Assembly: GCA_016706365.1 (NCBI GenBank)
Contig: JADJJU010000007.1
Coordinates: forward strand, 1 to 64,000
DNA from: Saprospiraceae bacterium
Lineage (GTDB): Bacteria > Bacteroidota > Bacteroidia > Chitinophagales > Saprospiraceae
DNA length: 64,000 nt
Direction of reading: 5' to 3'
Part shown: positions 41,009-51,262 of the stretch, piece by piece
Position numbering within the stretch: the stretch's first letter is position 1
How the letters are laid out: each line of letters starts with the position of its first letter
Made by a program: the position numbers and the translations under genes
Notes under the pieces: model-generated
What the model was told of the DNA's origin: nothing
What the model saw: only the letters and a program-made list of their open reading frames with translations
Databases searched by the model: none

Positions 41009-44000
41009 ATGCATAACAATATTTACTCACCAATAACACTAGTTCTCAAGGACATAGTGAATTTAATCAGGCAAATTGACGGATATAATTCCATATTTAG
41101 TAAAACATCCTTTTTTCTTATAATTATTTTTCTCTTTGGAGATAATCTACTGATTTTTGCGCAGCGTCTACCAAACATTGAATCCCTTACCGTGGACGAC
41201 GGCCTCTGTTTCCGCCATGTAAATTCCATTACCCAGGACAAAAATGGCCTGATGTGGTTTGGTACCACCAATGGCCTCAGCCGCTACGATGGCTACCGAT
41301 TTGTCAGTTTCGGAAAGGAAACGGAAACTGACAAATATTTTCCGGCGCTCGAATTCGCTCTGGACGGTGCTCTTTTCCTAAATGACTCCATCTTATGGAC
41401 GATTGCTGATTTTCAGCTGTGGGCAATGAATATCCGTAATTTTAAAACTAAGAAAGTGAATGGTATCGAAGGCAGGGCGCTTAAAATCGTGGCTGGCAAA
41501 AACAAAGATATTTGGTTGGTTTCAGACAACGACAAGGAGCAATTTTTATGGCGATTTACCGAACAAAAAGGCTTCGAGAAAATAAGCAGTGTACCCCATT
41601 TTCGATTAGACAGATCCACAATACAAACTGATACATCCGGTGGAGTCTGGTGGTCAACTACCACAAAAGGTTTGCAGCAGTTCAGCCCTGGCGGAAAATG
41701 GATCAGCGAAGCAAAAATAGACAGCTTTATTTGGTTTGGTGCCACCCTGTACCACAATGAATTTTTTATTGACAGTCGCAACCGCTTTTTTGTATTCTCG
41801 GGTGGTAATCCGGACGATCATCAGATTTGGCGATATTTCCCCGAAAGCGGCAAAAAAGTAGTACTTCTGGACAGTATGAAAGAATTCACGTTTACAGCAG
41901 CTGAAGACAGCTGGGGTAATATTTGGCTTACAAAAGAAGGGGGCATCATACAACTGAAACCGGATGGATTCATTAACGACTATACAGAGTCGGCTCAACA
42001 AACGCTTGATTTTAAAAATATTTTTTCCATTTTCGAAGACCGCACCAACACCGTGTGGATTGGTACGGATGGAGGTTTGTTGAAGCTGCCGGTGCGCAAG
42101 CAGTTGTTTGATACTTATTTTCCATGAAAAATATTGGCTGGGGCAATGCCATGAGGGGTATTTGCGAAGGACCGGATGAAGACATATATTTCTTCTGTGA
42201 ATCAGGGAATACCGGTCTTTACCGGATGGATAAAAAAGGTGGCCACACTGACAAACTCCGCTTTGGAATGAACGAGACCGAGATTCAGAACACCTTCCAA
42301 CTAACCAAATATATGGTCTTTGACCAAAAACGGAATTGCTTTTGGACTATGACCTATCGCTTGCTGAAAATTAATTTAACAACCCAAAGAGTCGAACCAC
42401 AGCCTGCCATTTCTTTTGGCCGTGAATACAGCACCTTCAATCCGCTGCTGCTTATGCCGGATGGCCGGTTATTAGTGGGAAATACCCTTGATAAGTTGTG
42501 CCTTTACGATCCGGAATCCGGTTTGGTGAAAAATCTCCTCGAAAACAATTCCCGGGAATATTTCCGCATCTATCCCAAAGTCCTGCTAGCACATGGAAAC
42601 GACCAGTTTTGGGTTGGAACGCATGACAAAGGACTTTACCTGTTCAATCTCAATGGAGATTTGTTAAAGCATTACCACACAGCATCCCAACCCGCACTTA
42701 TAAATAACCATGTGATCTGCCTTTTCCCTGATGAAAATCATCAGGTAATTTGGGCTGGCACCCTGGGAGGAGGATTGTGCCGTATTGATTTGGCTACCGG
42801 AGAGGTACGGGTATTTAACAGACAAAGCGGACTACCCGACAACAATGTTGCGAGCATCCTTGGCGATGGTGAAAACCTTTGGATCGGCACATACAACGGG
42901 CTATCCTGTTTCAATAAAAAAGAAGAGAGTTTCCGGAATTTTTTCGCTGAAGACGGACTGACCCATAACGAGTTCAATTATTCCAGCGCATTCAGTACCG
43001 GCGCCCGAATGTACTTTGGAGGTTTGAACGGCATCAACGCCTTCAATCCAAAAGATTTATTGCTCCAGGAACTCAATCCCCCGCTCAGGCTGACCCGAAT
43101 TATTAAATACGACCAGCGACTCGACAGCCTGATTGATGCTACGTTGAATGACTATCCCGGTCAGGTCATTGAGATTTCGCCGGACATCAGCTTTTTTACT
43201 ATCGAATGGACCTTGCCGAACTACTTCAATCCTAATAAAAACCAATATTTCACCAGGATGGAAGGATTAGAAACCGGATGGACTTTTTTGGGGAATACGC
43301 CCAGTATACGTTTCAACAAATTGCCACCAGGCAAATATACATTGCACTTGAAAGGCAAAGACAGCCGGGGAAACTGGAGTGAAAGCCCTATCGAACTAAA
43401 AATTCATATAATCTCGCCCTTGTGGAAAAGATGGTGGGCAATTTGCCTTTATTTCATTGCTGCATTTGCGGTATTCGCACTAATCAGAAAGCGGGAAATG
43501 AGTCGCCTACACCTCCAAAACGAACTTGAAAAGGAACATGTAGAAGCTCAAAAAAATTGGGAACTCGATCAGGCCAAGTCCCGTTTCTTTTCCAACCTTT
43601 CTCACGAGTTCCGCACGCCATTGACAGTCATCCTCGGCATGTCAGAGGAAATCAAAGAACCGAATACAGCAAAACATCTCATCCAGCGAAGCGGCCGGAA
43701 CCTGCTGCGCCTCGTCAATCAGATGCTTGATTTTAGTAAGTTGGAGGCTGGCAAACTCACCCTGCGCTTACAATCAGGCGATCTGGTGGCTTACCTGCAC
43801 TATCTGGTGGAAAGCTTCCAATCCCTGGCTTCCCACAAAAGTGTGCAGCTTGTCTTCGAACCGGCCCAGGATCAATTGGAAATGGATTTCGATGAAGAAA
43901 AAATCCAGCACATCGTTTCCAACCTGTTGTCGAACGCCATCAAATTCACTCCAAGCGGTGGGCAGGTAACGCTATCTCTTTCCATTGCGGAACAAATGGT

Positions 44001-45078
44001 ATGCATAAAAGTCAGCGACAGTGGTATCGGAATCCCGGCTGAAGCACTGCCACATATTTATGAGCGCTATTTTCAGGTAGCTGACCCGATGAGCAAGGGA
44101 GAACCCGGCTCGGGTATAGGACTGGCATTTACCAAAGAGCTGGTAGAGCTGATGGACGGAAAAATTGAGGTGGAGAGCGCAGTAGGCGTGGGCACGGTTT
44201 TCCGGGTATTATTGCCGATTACATTGAAGGCTGATTCAGTGGTCACGGATTCGGTGTTGCAAGGATCGCAGCCTGCTGACAAAATGGTAGAAGCGATTGA
44301 ACTGCCCAACCAAAGTACCCAATTAAACACCCGAAACTCCCTGCTGATCATCGAGGACAATCCGGAGGTAGTTGCTTACATCCGCACCTTTCTGGAAAAT
44401 AATTACGAAATCACCGTGGCTGAAAATGGTGAGATTGGCATCCAAAAAGCCCTCGAACAGATTCCCGATATCATCATCAGCGATGTAATGATGCCCGTGA
44501 AGGATGGTTTTTCAGTTACGGAATTTTTGAAAAACGACGAGCGTACCAGTCATATCCCCATTGTTCTGCTCACCGCAAAAGCCGATGCCGAATCCCGACT
44601 CATCGGATTGACACGGGGCGCCGACGCCTACCTTGCCAAACCTTTCGACAAAAAGGAACTGCTGGTTCGATTGGAACAATTGATCGAACTGCGAAAAAAA
44701 CTGCAAGCCCGCTACGCGCAATTTACCCCGCCCCTGCCAAGCGAAGATGCCGGGCTGCGCATCGAAGACGCGTTTTTGCAAAAAATTAACAGCATTATCG
44801 AAGCGCATCTGGATGAAGCAGAATTCGGGGTCAACGAACTTTGCCGCGCGGTCGGCCTGAGCCGCCCCCAACTTTTCAGAAAGCTGAAAGCCTTGACCGA
44901 TAAGTCCATTGTCGCCTACCTGCGGAGCGCCCGCCTGCACAAAGCCAGGGAACTCCTCCAGAGCGGCGAACGCAATATCTCTGAAGTCGCTTTTGAAGTC
45001 GGCTTCAATGACCCGCTTTATTTTTCCCGGGCCTTCTCCCAGGAGTTTGGTTTTCCGCCTACAGCATTACTCAAGTAA
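41009..45078 (+). CDS. Hybrid two-component system regulator (HTCS: propeller sensor, kinase, receiver, AraC HTH), one-base frameshift
   Basis: About 1357 aa after repair: signal peptide (LIIIFLFGDNLLIFAQ), propeller repeats (NGLMWFGTTNGLSRYDGY, NTVWIGTDGGLL, ENLWIGTYNGL), Y_Y_Y domain, membrane helix (WWAICLYFIAAFAVFALI), HisKA (LSHEFRTPLTVI), HATPase_c (LLSNAIKFTPSG, GSGIGLAF), receiver (ISDVMMPVKDG) and AraC DNA-binding domain (VNELCRAVGLSRPQLFRKL, ISEVAFEVGFNDPLYFSRAF). The frame breaks just before ATG 42124, where one T is missing in attttcc; the resulting ATGA overlap mimics two genes. GC rises sharply from about 41158. HTCS proteins usually control adjacent surface genes. Confidence 0.88.
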
Positions 45079-45116
45079 CTGGTTTTCTGATTTTTATGAA
45101 TATTCATTATATGGAC

Positions 45117-45152
45117 GAACGTTTTGTCCATGTATTTGAACGCTTTGTCCAT
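45117..45152 (+). promoter_or_regulatory. 15-bp direct repeat at 21-bp spacing: likely HTCS/AraC binding site
   Basis: gaacgttttgtccat (45117-45131) and gaacgctttgtccat (45138-45152) match at 14 of 15 positions and start exactly 21 bp apart, two helical turns, as expected for tandem AraC-family half-sites. The first copy also pairs as atggac/gtccat (45111-45131). It lies 38 bp after the HTCS stop and 54 bp before the next gene. Confidence 0.7.
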
Positions 45153-45206
45153 AACGTTTTTTGCTGCCTGCTTCACCTTTGTAGCATAACAATAAAACTT
45201 TTAAAC

Positions 45207-46660
45207 ATGAGAAAGTCTTTACGCAATGCACAATTCTTCTTGTTCTTGCCGGCGCTCTTCCTGCTCAGCTTCAGCTGGCAGCAAAACGCACAGGCGCAGG
45301 TTTTGCAGGGAATATCTTTCTCAGCACACAAGAGCAGGTCAACGACTTCCCCACTACTTGCAACTGCACTTCCATCACCGGATTCTTGAGAATTAACGGA
45401 GCAAACATTACAGACCTGTCTCCTCTGGCTGCACTCAGCACCGTGGGCGGGTATTTGTATTTTTTCTCCAACGGTTCACTAACCAACCTGGACGGCCTAG
45501 AGAACCTGACTGCCGTGGGCGGGCTTTTGGAGATTGGATTCAATGCTTCACTAACCAACCTGGACGGCTTAGCCAACCTCAATTCTGTGGGGGGAAGGGT
45601 GGCAATATCTAACAACGCCTCGCTAACCAACCTGGACGGCTTAGCCAACCTCAATTCTGTGGGAGGAGAGTTGAGTATAACTTCCAACACTGCGCTAACC
45701 AACATAGACGGCCTGGCTGCACTCAATTCTGTAGCGTATGTGTTCATAGGTACCAATGTTTCACTAACCAACCTGGACGGCTTAGCCAACCTCACTGCCG
45801 TGGAGGATTTGTACATAGAAAGCAACGATGCGCTGACCAATATAGGCGGTCTGGATGCACTCACGTCTGTGGGAGGGGAGTTGAGCATATTTAACAACGC
45901 TGCGCTGAGCGCTTGCTGCGATGTTTACGACCTCATCAACGGCCTGAACGGTAAGAGTGTGACGGGCTCCATCAGCATCTCAGGCAATGCCACAGGCTGC
46001 GAGAGCGTGGCAGTGATAAACACAGACGCCGACGGCGACGGAATGGCAGATTGCATCGACAACTGCATTGAATCGCCCAACCCAGACCAGGCTGACAGTG
46101 ACTGTGACACATTGGGCGACGCCTGCGACCTGTGTCCCGGCGGCGATGACTCCGTTGACAACAACAATGACGGTTTGCCCGATTGCAAATACCCGCCTGC
46201 CTACGCTCAAATCATCGCAGCCTGGAAATGCGCCAATAACAAGGTCTATATCTGTCACAACGGCAACACCCTTTGTATTAACAAAAACGCACTTGCTGCA
46301 CACATCGGACACGGCGACTACCTCGGCCCTTGCGACAATGCGACTTGCGAAGGACAAGGACGCGGCGTCGAAAGTGCTCAAGACCGACTGCAAACTGCCA
46401 CTGTTACTGCCTCTGTATTACTCTTCCCCAACCCTGCATTCAAAGAGGCCTGGCTCGACTTGTCGGCCTTTAAAGGCAGCGCTTTTAGCATTCGCTTGTT
46501 CGACATGCGCAGGAAAATACTGCGCGAGTTCAACGTGCCAGAAGCAAGCGAAGAATTAATGCACCTCGATTTGAGCGGTATAGCAGCAGGGATGTATTTC
46601 GTGCAACTAAAACCCGAAGGTGAGGAGATGCAGACAATTAAATTGATTATCCAGAAGTAA
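45207..46660 (+). CDS. T9SS surface protein with leucine-rich (receptor L-like) and TSP3 repeats, one-base frameshift
   Basis: About 485 aa after repair. Signal peptide to AQAQ (about 33); one base is missing near 45305, after which GNIFLSTQEQVNDFPT leads into about six repeats of the type ASLTNLDGLANLNSVGG, a receptor L/leucine-rich solenoid. Next come calcium-binding thrombospondin type 3 motifs (DADGDGMADCIDNC, DSDCDTLGDACDLC), a Cys/His module (YICHNGNTLC, AHIGHGDYLGPC) and a T9SS sorting domain (LLFPNPAFKEAWLDL, GIAAGMYFVQLK). A predicted adhesin or binding protein and likely target of the upstream HTCS. Confidence 0.83.
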
Positions 46661-46818
46661 GAAACGAACTCCGGTAGCCCTAATTTATACCCGAAGAAAA
46701 GCGCCGGGCGCTGTGATAGCTTCCGGAACGCTTTAAATCAGAGGCGAGAAAACAACCTTATATCATGCAGGGCAGTAGCGCTAACTCTTTTTTTTAAAAA
46801 CAATAAAACACGAATATC

Positions 46819-48822
46819 ATGAAGCGTTACTTCAACACCTCGTACTTCCCTACAGCATCTGCTTTCTGCATGAAGACATTTTGTCTGCGCAAGGCCGGCC
46901 AATTCAATTGCTCTGCAAGCCTCAAATTTATTTTATCGTTCGTATTTCTTTTAGGAATAGGCGTGAGCACGGCAAAGGCGGCGGAAGACCATACACCCTC
47001 CGATAAACCGGCCGCAGTATCCGGCGTTAGTGAAACAGGAGCAGCACACAATTCTTTGGTTACCTACAATTGTGCGCCTGTACCAATAACAATTGTAAAT
47101 CCTGATTTCGAAATTCTCTACAAATCAGGTTCGACCACGGTAACTTCACCGTCTTTAACAAACGGGCAGCATGTGAGTGGTCCAGATCATTTAAACATGA
47201 CCGGGCCATCAGTTACCTTTAGTAATAACACTACAGGTAATCAGTTTAATATGGCAGGCTGGACTTTTAATACATATATGGGTGTGACTAATTTCAACAG
47301 TCAATTCAGTGATACCCGTAATATGATCGTATGGATGAATGGCGCTTTTTTCGGTGGCGGCACAGGCGAAAAGACAATGTCACAAACATTGGGAGAAGAT
47401 GTACAGCAAAACTTCACTTATACTTTAAGGGCAGATTTTGGCTGGAGAAATGATAACGCCGGTCCTTCCCCGCCTGTACTCAGATTGTATGCCGGCACTA
47501 CACTGCTTACACCTGTTACTTCGGTTGACCCTCCATTAGTAAAGGGAGGTTTCGTCACATACAGCCGTACTTACTATATTGACGACCTGAGTATATTGGG
47601 GGCTTTACGCATTGAGTTTGGCATGGCTGCCAATACAGATGGTCGTCAATTAAATACAGATCGCATCACACTGACCAAAACCCCTGACGATTGCCAATGT
47701 GATCCGGGATATTATGCAGTGACCGCTGAACTGAACGGCGAAACGGTGATCACCGGCTGCCAGCCCTGCCCTCCCGGTTCCTATTGCCCGGATGGCTTGG
47801 AGGCTTTACTTTGCCCGGCAGGAACCTACAACAGTGTTGAGGGAGCAGCGTTCTGTGTCCCTTGTGCTGCAGGCAGTGTGCAGAACCAGGAAGGCGCAAC
47901 GGTATGCGTACTTTGCCCTGCGGGCAGGTTCTCTTCTGAGACTGGAGGAATAGTCTGCCAGGACTGCCCGGAAGGCACTTTCTCAAATGTGGCAGGGGCG
48001 GTATCATGCCTGAACTGCCCATCAGGTACCTTTGCTGACATGACCGGTTCGGTGGAATGTATGAACTGTGATCCAGGCTTCAACAGCGCTGAAGGTGCAG
48101 CTGCTTGCTTCCCAGATGCTGATGGGGACGGTATAATTGATAATGCCGACAATTGCCCTGACAATTATAATCCTTATCAACTTGATACTGATAGTGACGG
48201 CCTCGGCGACGCCTGCGACAACTGCATTTTAAACCACAACCCCGGACAAGCCGACGGTGATGGCGACGGCATCGGCAATGTCTGCGATGCTTGCCCAACT
48301 ATCCCTGATCCGGCATGCTCTCCTTGTGGAAATGGGAAATACTTAGTATGCCACATCCCAGCCGGCAACCCTAATAATCCTCAGCAGCTTTGCCTGCCAG
48401 TCAATGCTGCCAATGCTCATATCGGTAATCACGGCGGTTGTTTCTTTGGACTTTGCAATCCTGAATTAAGCCCTATGATTAATAATGGAGATGCTCAAAA
48501 CAATGTGGTCCATGGTCATTCAAATATGGGTGGCAACAGCAACCTGATTGTAGAAACACCAGGTGGTGCCACCTACTTTTTCGACGTTTCACCCAACCCG
48601 ACTTCAGGATCTGTAAACATTCACCTTCATGGCCACGAAACCGGAGCACACCTTTACTTACACGACCAATTGGGACGTCTGGTTTGGAACCAGGAGCTGG
48701 ACGCATCGGAGAGCATGTTCAGGATTTCTCTGGAAGGCAATGGATTTTCAAACGGGATCTACTACATAAGTATCCTCAATAATGGGGAGAATATTACAAA
48801 GAGATTGGTGGTAGCAAAGTAA
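46819..48822 (+). CDS. T9SS surface protein with GCC2/GCC3-like Cys-rich and TSP3 repeats
   Basis: 667 aa, intact. Signal peptide with a long n-region (hydrophobic core FILSFVFLLGIGVSTAKA, about 37-54), a beta-sandwich ligand-binding-like domain (ITIVNPDFE, MAGWTFNTYMG, RIEFGM), five or so GCC2/GCC3-type repeats (CPAGTYNSVEGAAFCVPC, CPEGTFSNVAGAVSC) from about 300, TSP3 calcium motifs (DADGDGIIDNADNCPD, DSDGLGDACDNC), a Cys/His module (YLVCHIPAGNPNNPQQLC, AHIGNHGGC) shared with the previous gene, and a T9SS tail (VSPNPTSGSVNIHLHG). Probably a surface-anchored binding protein co-regulated with 45207. Confidence 0.85.
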   Translation: MKRYFNTSYFPTASAFCMKTFCLRKAGQFNCSASLKFILSFVFLLGIGVSTAKAAEDHTPSDKPAAVSGVSETGAAHNSLVTYNCAPVPITIVNPDFEILYKSGSTTVTSPSLTNGQHVSGPDHLNMTGPSVTFSNNTTGNQFNMAGWTFNTYMGVTNFNSQFSDTRNMIVWMNGAFFGGGTGEKTMSQTLGEDVQQNFTYTLRADFGWRNDNAGPSPPVLRLYAGTTLLTPVTSVDPPLVKGGFVTYSRTYYIDDLSILGALRIEFGMAANTDGRQLNTDRITLTKTPDDCQCDPGYYAVTAELNGETVITGCQPCPPGSYCPDGLEALLCPAGTYNSVEGAAFCVPCAAGSVQNQEGATVCVLCPAGRFSSETGGIVCQDCPEGTFSNVAGAVSCLNCPSGTFADMTGSVECMNCDPGFNSAEGAAACFPDADGDGIIDNADNCPDNYNPYQLDTDSDGLGDACDNCILNHNPGQADGDGDGIGNVCDACPTIPDPACSPCGNGKYLVCHIPAGNPNNPQQLCLPVNAANAHIGNHGGCFFGLCNPELSPMINNGDAQNNVVHGHSNMGGNSNLIVETPGGATYFFDVSPNPTSGSVNIHLHGHETGAHLYLHDQLGRLVWNQELDASESMFRISLEGNGFSNGIYYISILNNGENITKRLVVAK

Positions 48823-48957
48823 ACCTGATCTATATCTGACAGGAAGAATCAGGCGAAACTGGGTACACTTTAATGCAATTTGTACAAAAATAATAGAATG
48901 AATTTTTTTACCAAGAATGTTTATAGAAATAATTTTTAACAACAAACAATCATAATT

Positions 48958-49677
48958 ATGAAAAACCTATTATTCATACTGATCTGCATTCCATTAATTG
49001 CATTCAGTCAGAAAGAAACCCAACCTGATTTATATGAAGTGATAAATATCCATGTCAAAAAAGGACAGGTGGATGCGTTTGAAGCAGCTGTCAAGGCCCA
49101 CAATGCAAAATTCCACCCAAAAGACGGTCAATATCACGCTCGTTTGTTTTCCAATCTGAATGGACCGAATGGGGGTACTTACGCCTGGATAATGGGTCCG
49201 ACCAGCTGGACAGCCATGGATAACAGACCTTCCAAGGGTGATCATGATACCGATTGGGCTAAAGTAGAGGCATTGGTAGAGAAATTCGAGAGCCCAAGCT
49301 ATTGGAAATTCTCTCATGAGCTATCTCAAGTCATAGATAATATCAGCCCCCCAAAACGCCTGATATGGATGTATGATATCAAACGCGGCCAAACAGCCCG
49401 TTGGTCCGGACTCGTAGAAAAAGTGAAAAAAGTATATGAAGTCAAGCGTCCAACTGAACCATTTTGGGTTACATTGAATGAATTTAGTGATACCGGGGCC
49501 GGAATGGATGCTTCCATTATTTTTGCATTTGATAATTGGTCCTGGATGGACCGTAAAAGCAACTTCGCTAAAGATTTTGAAGAAGTGCATGGTGAGGGTA
49601 CCTGGCATAATTTTATGAATGAATTTAACGACACAATTGAAGGAAGAGTTGATTGGCTGAGAAATAGAATTGACTAA
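48958..49677 (+). CDS. Secreted protein of unknown function, ferredoxin-like barrel
   Basis: 239 aa, intact. Signal peptide (LLFILICIPLIAFSQ) followed by two halves that look alike: YEVINIHVKKGQVDAFEAAV and IWMYDIKRGQTARWSGLVEKV, suggesting a duplicated dimeric alpha-beta-barrel (ABM-like) fold. Conserved in Bacteroidota; role unknown. Followed by a strong terminator. Confidence 0.78.
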   Translation: MKNLLFILICIPLIAFSQKETQPDLYEVINIHVKKGQVDAFEAAVKAHNAKFHPKDGQYHARLFSNLNGPNGGTYAWIMGPTSWTAMDNRPSKGDHDTDWAKVEALVEKFESPSYWKFSHELSQVIDNISPPKRLIWMYDIKRGQTARWSGLVEKVKKVYEVKRPTEPFWVTLNEFSDTGAGMDASIIFAFDNWSWMDRKSNFAKDFEEVHGEGTWHNFMNEFNDTIEGRVDWLRNRID

Positions 49678-49705
49678 AGGTTCAAATTAACCAATAGAAG
49701 TCACC

Positions 49706-49742
49706 AAACGGGCAGCAGGAATACTCCTGTTGTCCGTTTTTC
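49706..49742 (+). terminator. Rho-independent terminator
   Basis: A 15-bp stem (aaacgggcagcagga with tcctgttgtccgttt, two G-T pairs) closes a 4-base loop (atac) and runs into tttct. It lies 28 bp after the stop at 49677 on the plus strand. Confidence 0.85.
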
Positions 49743-49839
49743 TAATTTCAACCTACAACTGAGTCTGCTTAAAAAACTTCTGTTTGGCTACAGACCGACT
49801 TATACAAAATATCTTGGCTGAGAGGAAGACTCTAATTAT

Positions 49840-50013
49840 GTAACATTTCGATTTGAGCCTATAGCTAGGCACAAATGAGTTTTAATCGGTATTCCTGCGA
49901 CTGGAAAAAGTGTTACAGTCAAAGGAATTGTTATTCATAAAGTTGGTAATGGAGGATTAGTAAAATCAAGGAACGAAGTCGATTTTTGGAGGCTAAAAAT
50001 GCAACTTAAATAA
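49840..50013 (+). pseudogene. SnoaL-like ester cyclase, C-terminal remnant
   Basis: The frame reads VTFRFEPIARHK, a TGA, then VLIGIPATGKSVTVKG and IVIHKVGNGGLVKSRNE to a stop at 50011-50013. GIPATGKxVTVxG and the following helix are the signature end of SnoaL-like polyketide cyclase/ester cyclase domains (family about 135-150 aa). Only the last 45 or so residues survive, with one nonsense codon. The flanking 500 bp otherwise shows only the terminator. Confidence 0.6.
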
Positions 50014-50211
50014 AAATAAAATTAACTTAGACCTTAGAAGCACAAATTGCTAACAAAGAGTTTCCGATATCAGAACTGACCTGCTTTATCGACACTTTGT
50101 ACAAAATTTAATATCCGTTTTCCGAATAGATTTCAGTGCTTATTCACACCACCTTTATAAGTCCCCAAATCGTTTTGTGTATCGCTATTAATAAACCATA
50201 AAACAAACAAA

Positions 50212-51102
50212 ATGAAACGAGTTTTAAGATTTTTAAAATGGACTGGAATTGTAATAGTTGTTGCTATTCTTGGATTTGTAGTTTTTGTTTTTCTAACATG
50301 GGATAAAAAACATGATGCTCCCTATCCCGATATATCCGCAAGCAGTGATTCTTCAATTATAGCAAGAGGTGCATATCTGGCAAACGGACCGGCACATTGT
50401 GGAGGTTGCCATTCCAGCATGGACGAGGTTCTATCTTTTGATGAAGGCAAAAAGGTTGATTTTAAAGGTGGAATGGAATGGGCTTTTCCTGGATTTGGCA
50501 AATTTGTCGCTCCGAACATTACTTCAGACAAAGAAACCGGAATCGGGAAATATTCGGATGCTGAAATTGCGCGCAGCCTTAGACATAGTATTGGAACGGA
50601 AGTGAAGCCCATGGAATATAGTTTTATGTATAAAGCAATTCTGGCAGTTGGAATGATAAAACCGGAAGGTCCGAAAGATCCGGTTCCTAAATCCGTTGAA
50701 AGAAGTCCCTCCATTGAGTATGGAAAATACCTTGCATATAATGTGGCCAATTGTATGTCTTGTCATACAGAGATGGACCCAAACACAGGAGCATATGTAG
50801 GTAAAGATTTCGCGGGTAAAGCCTTCTTTGAAGCTGATGCGTTTTCGGATGGATATTCTTACATGTCTCCAAATTTAACACCACACAAAGAAACAGGAAT
50901 CATGGCAAACTGGTCAGAGGAACAATTCATACAACGTTTCCATCACGGAAGAGTCCACAAAGGAAGCCCAATGCCCTGGGGTGCTTTCTCAAGAATACAG
51001 GAAGTTGAACTAAAAGCTCTTTATCGCTTTTTCCAGTCTCTTGAACCTGTTGAGAATCATATAGACCAAATTGTTTTTGCACCAGCTGAAAAGCAGAAAT
51101 GA
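50212..51102 (+). CDS. Membrane-anchored diheme cytochrome c
   Basis: 296 aa. One N-terminal membrane helix (TGIVIVVAILGFVVFVFL) anchors two class I cytochrome domains with heme motifs CGGCH and CMSCH and distal Met candidates. ARGAYLANGPAHC and YGKYLAYNVANC are the domain starts; APNITSDKETGIGKYSDAEI and SPNLTPHKETGI the matching later parts. The first domain seems short: after LRHSIG it jumps to VKPMEYSF, where relatives have about 30-40 further residues. Periplasmic electron transfer; partner unknown. Confidence 0.82.
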   Translation: MKRVLRFLKWTGIVIVVAILGFVVFVFLTWDKKHDAPYPDISASSDSSIIARGAYLANGPAHCGGCHSSMDEVLSFDEGKKVDFKGGMEWAFPGFGKFVAPNITSDKETGIGKYSDAEIARSLRHSIGTEVKPMEYSFMYKAILAVGMIKPEGPKDPVPKSVERSPSIEYGKYLAYNVANCMSCHTEMDPNTGAYVGKDFAGKAFFEADAFSDGYSYMSPNLTPHKETGIMANWSEEQFIQRFHHGRVHKGSPMPWGAFSRIQEVELKALYRFFQSLEPVENHIDQIVFAPAEKQK

Positions 51103-51262
51103 GCTTATCAACAGCTCTGCATGATTAGCTTCTTTAATAATATTGAAATATTTATAAATTGAAATTTCTAAAATATTGGGAATATTAAATAGCTGCAGAT
51201 CATTTAAGCACAATATTGCAAAATTCATGAATTTGTGCTAAACAACTAAATCTAAAAACAAA

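Noticed and set aside
42118..42130. ATGA overlap as a boundary between two genes in the HTCS region
   Set aside because: The propeller domain is cut in the middle at this point and the downstream part has no signal peptide. One missing T restores a single protein of normal HTCS length.
47750..48368. Minus-strand frames opposite the Cys-rich T9SS gene
   Set aside because: Low-complexity frames produced by GC-rich repeats on the other strand.
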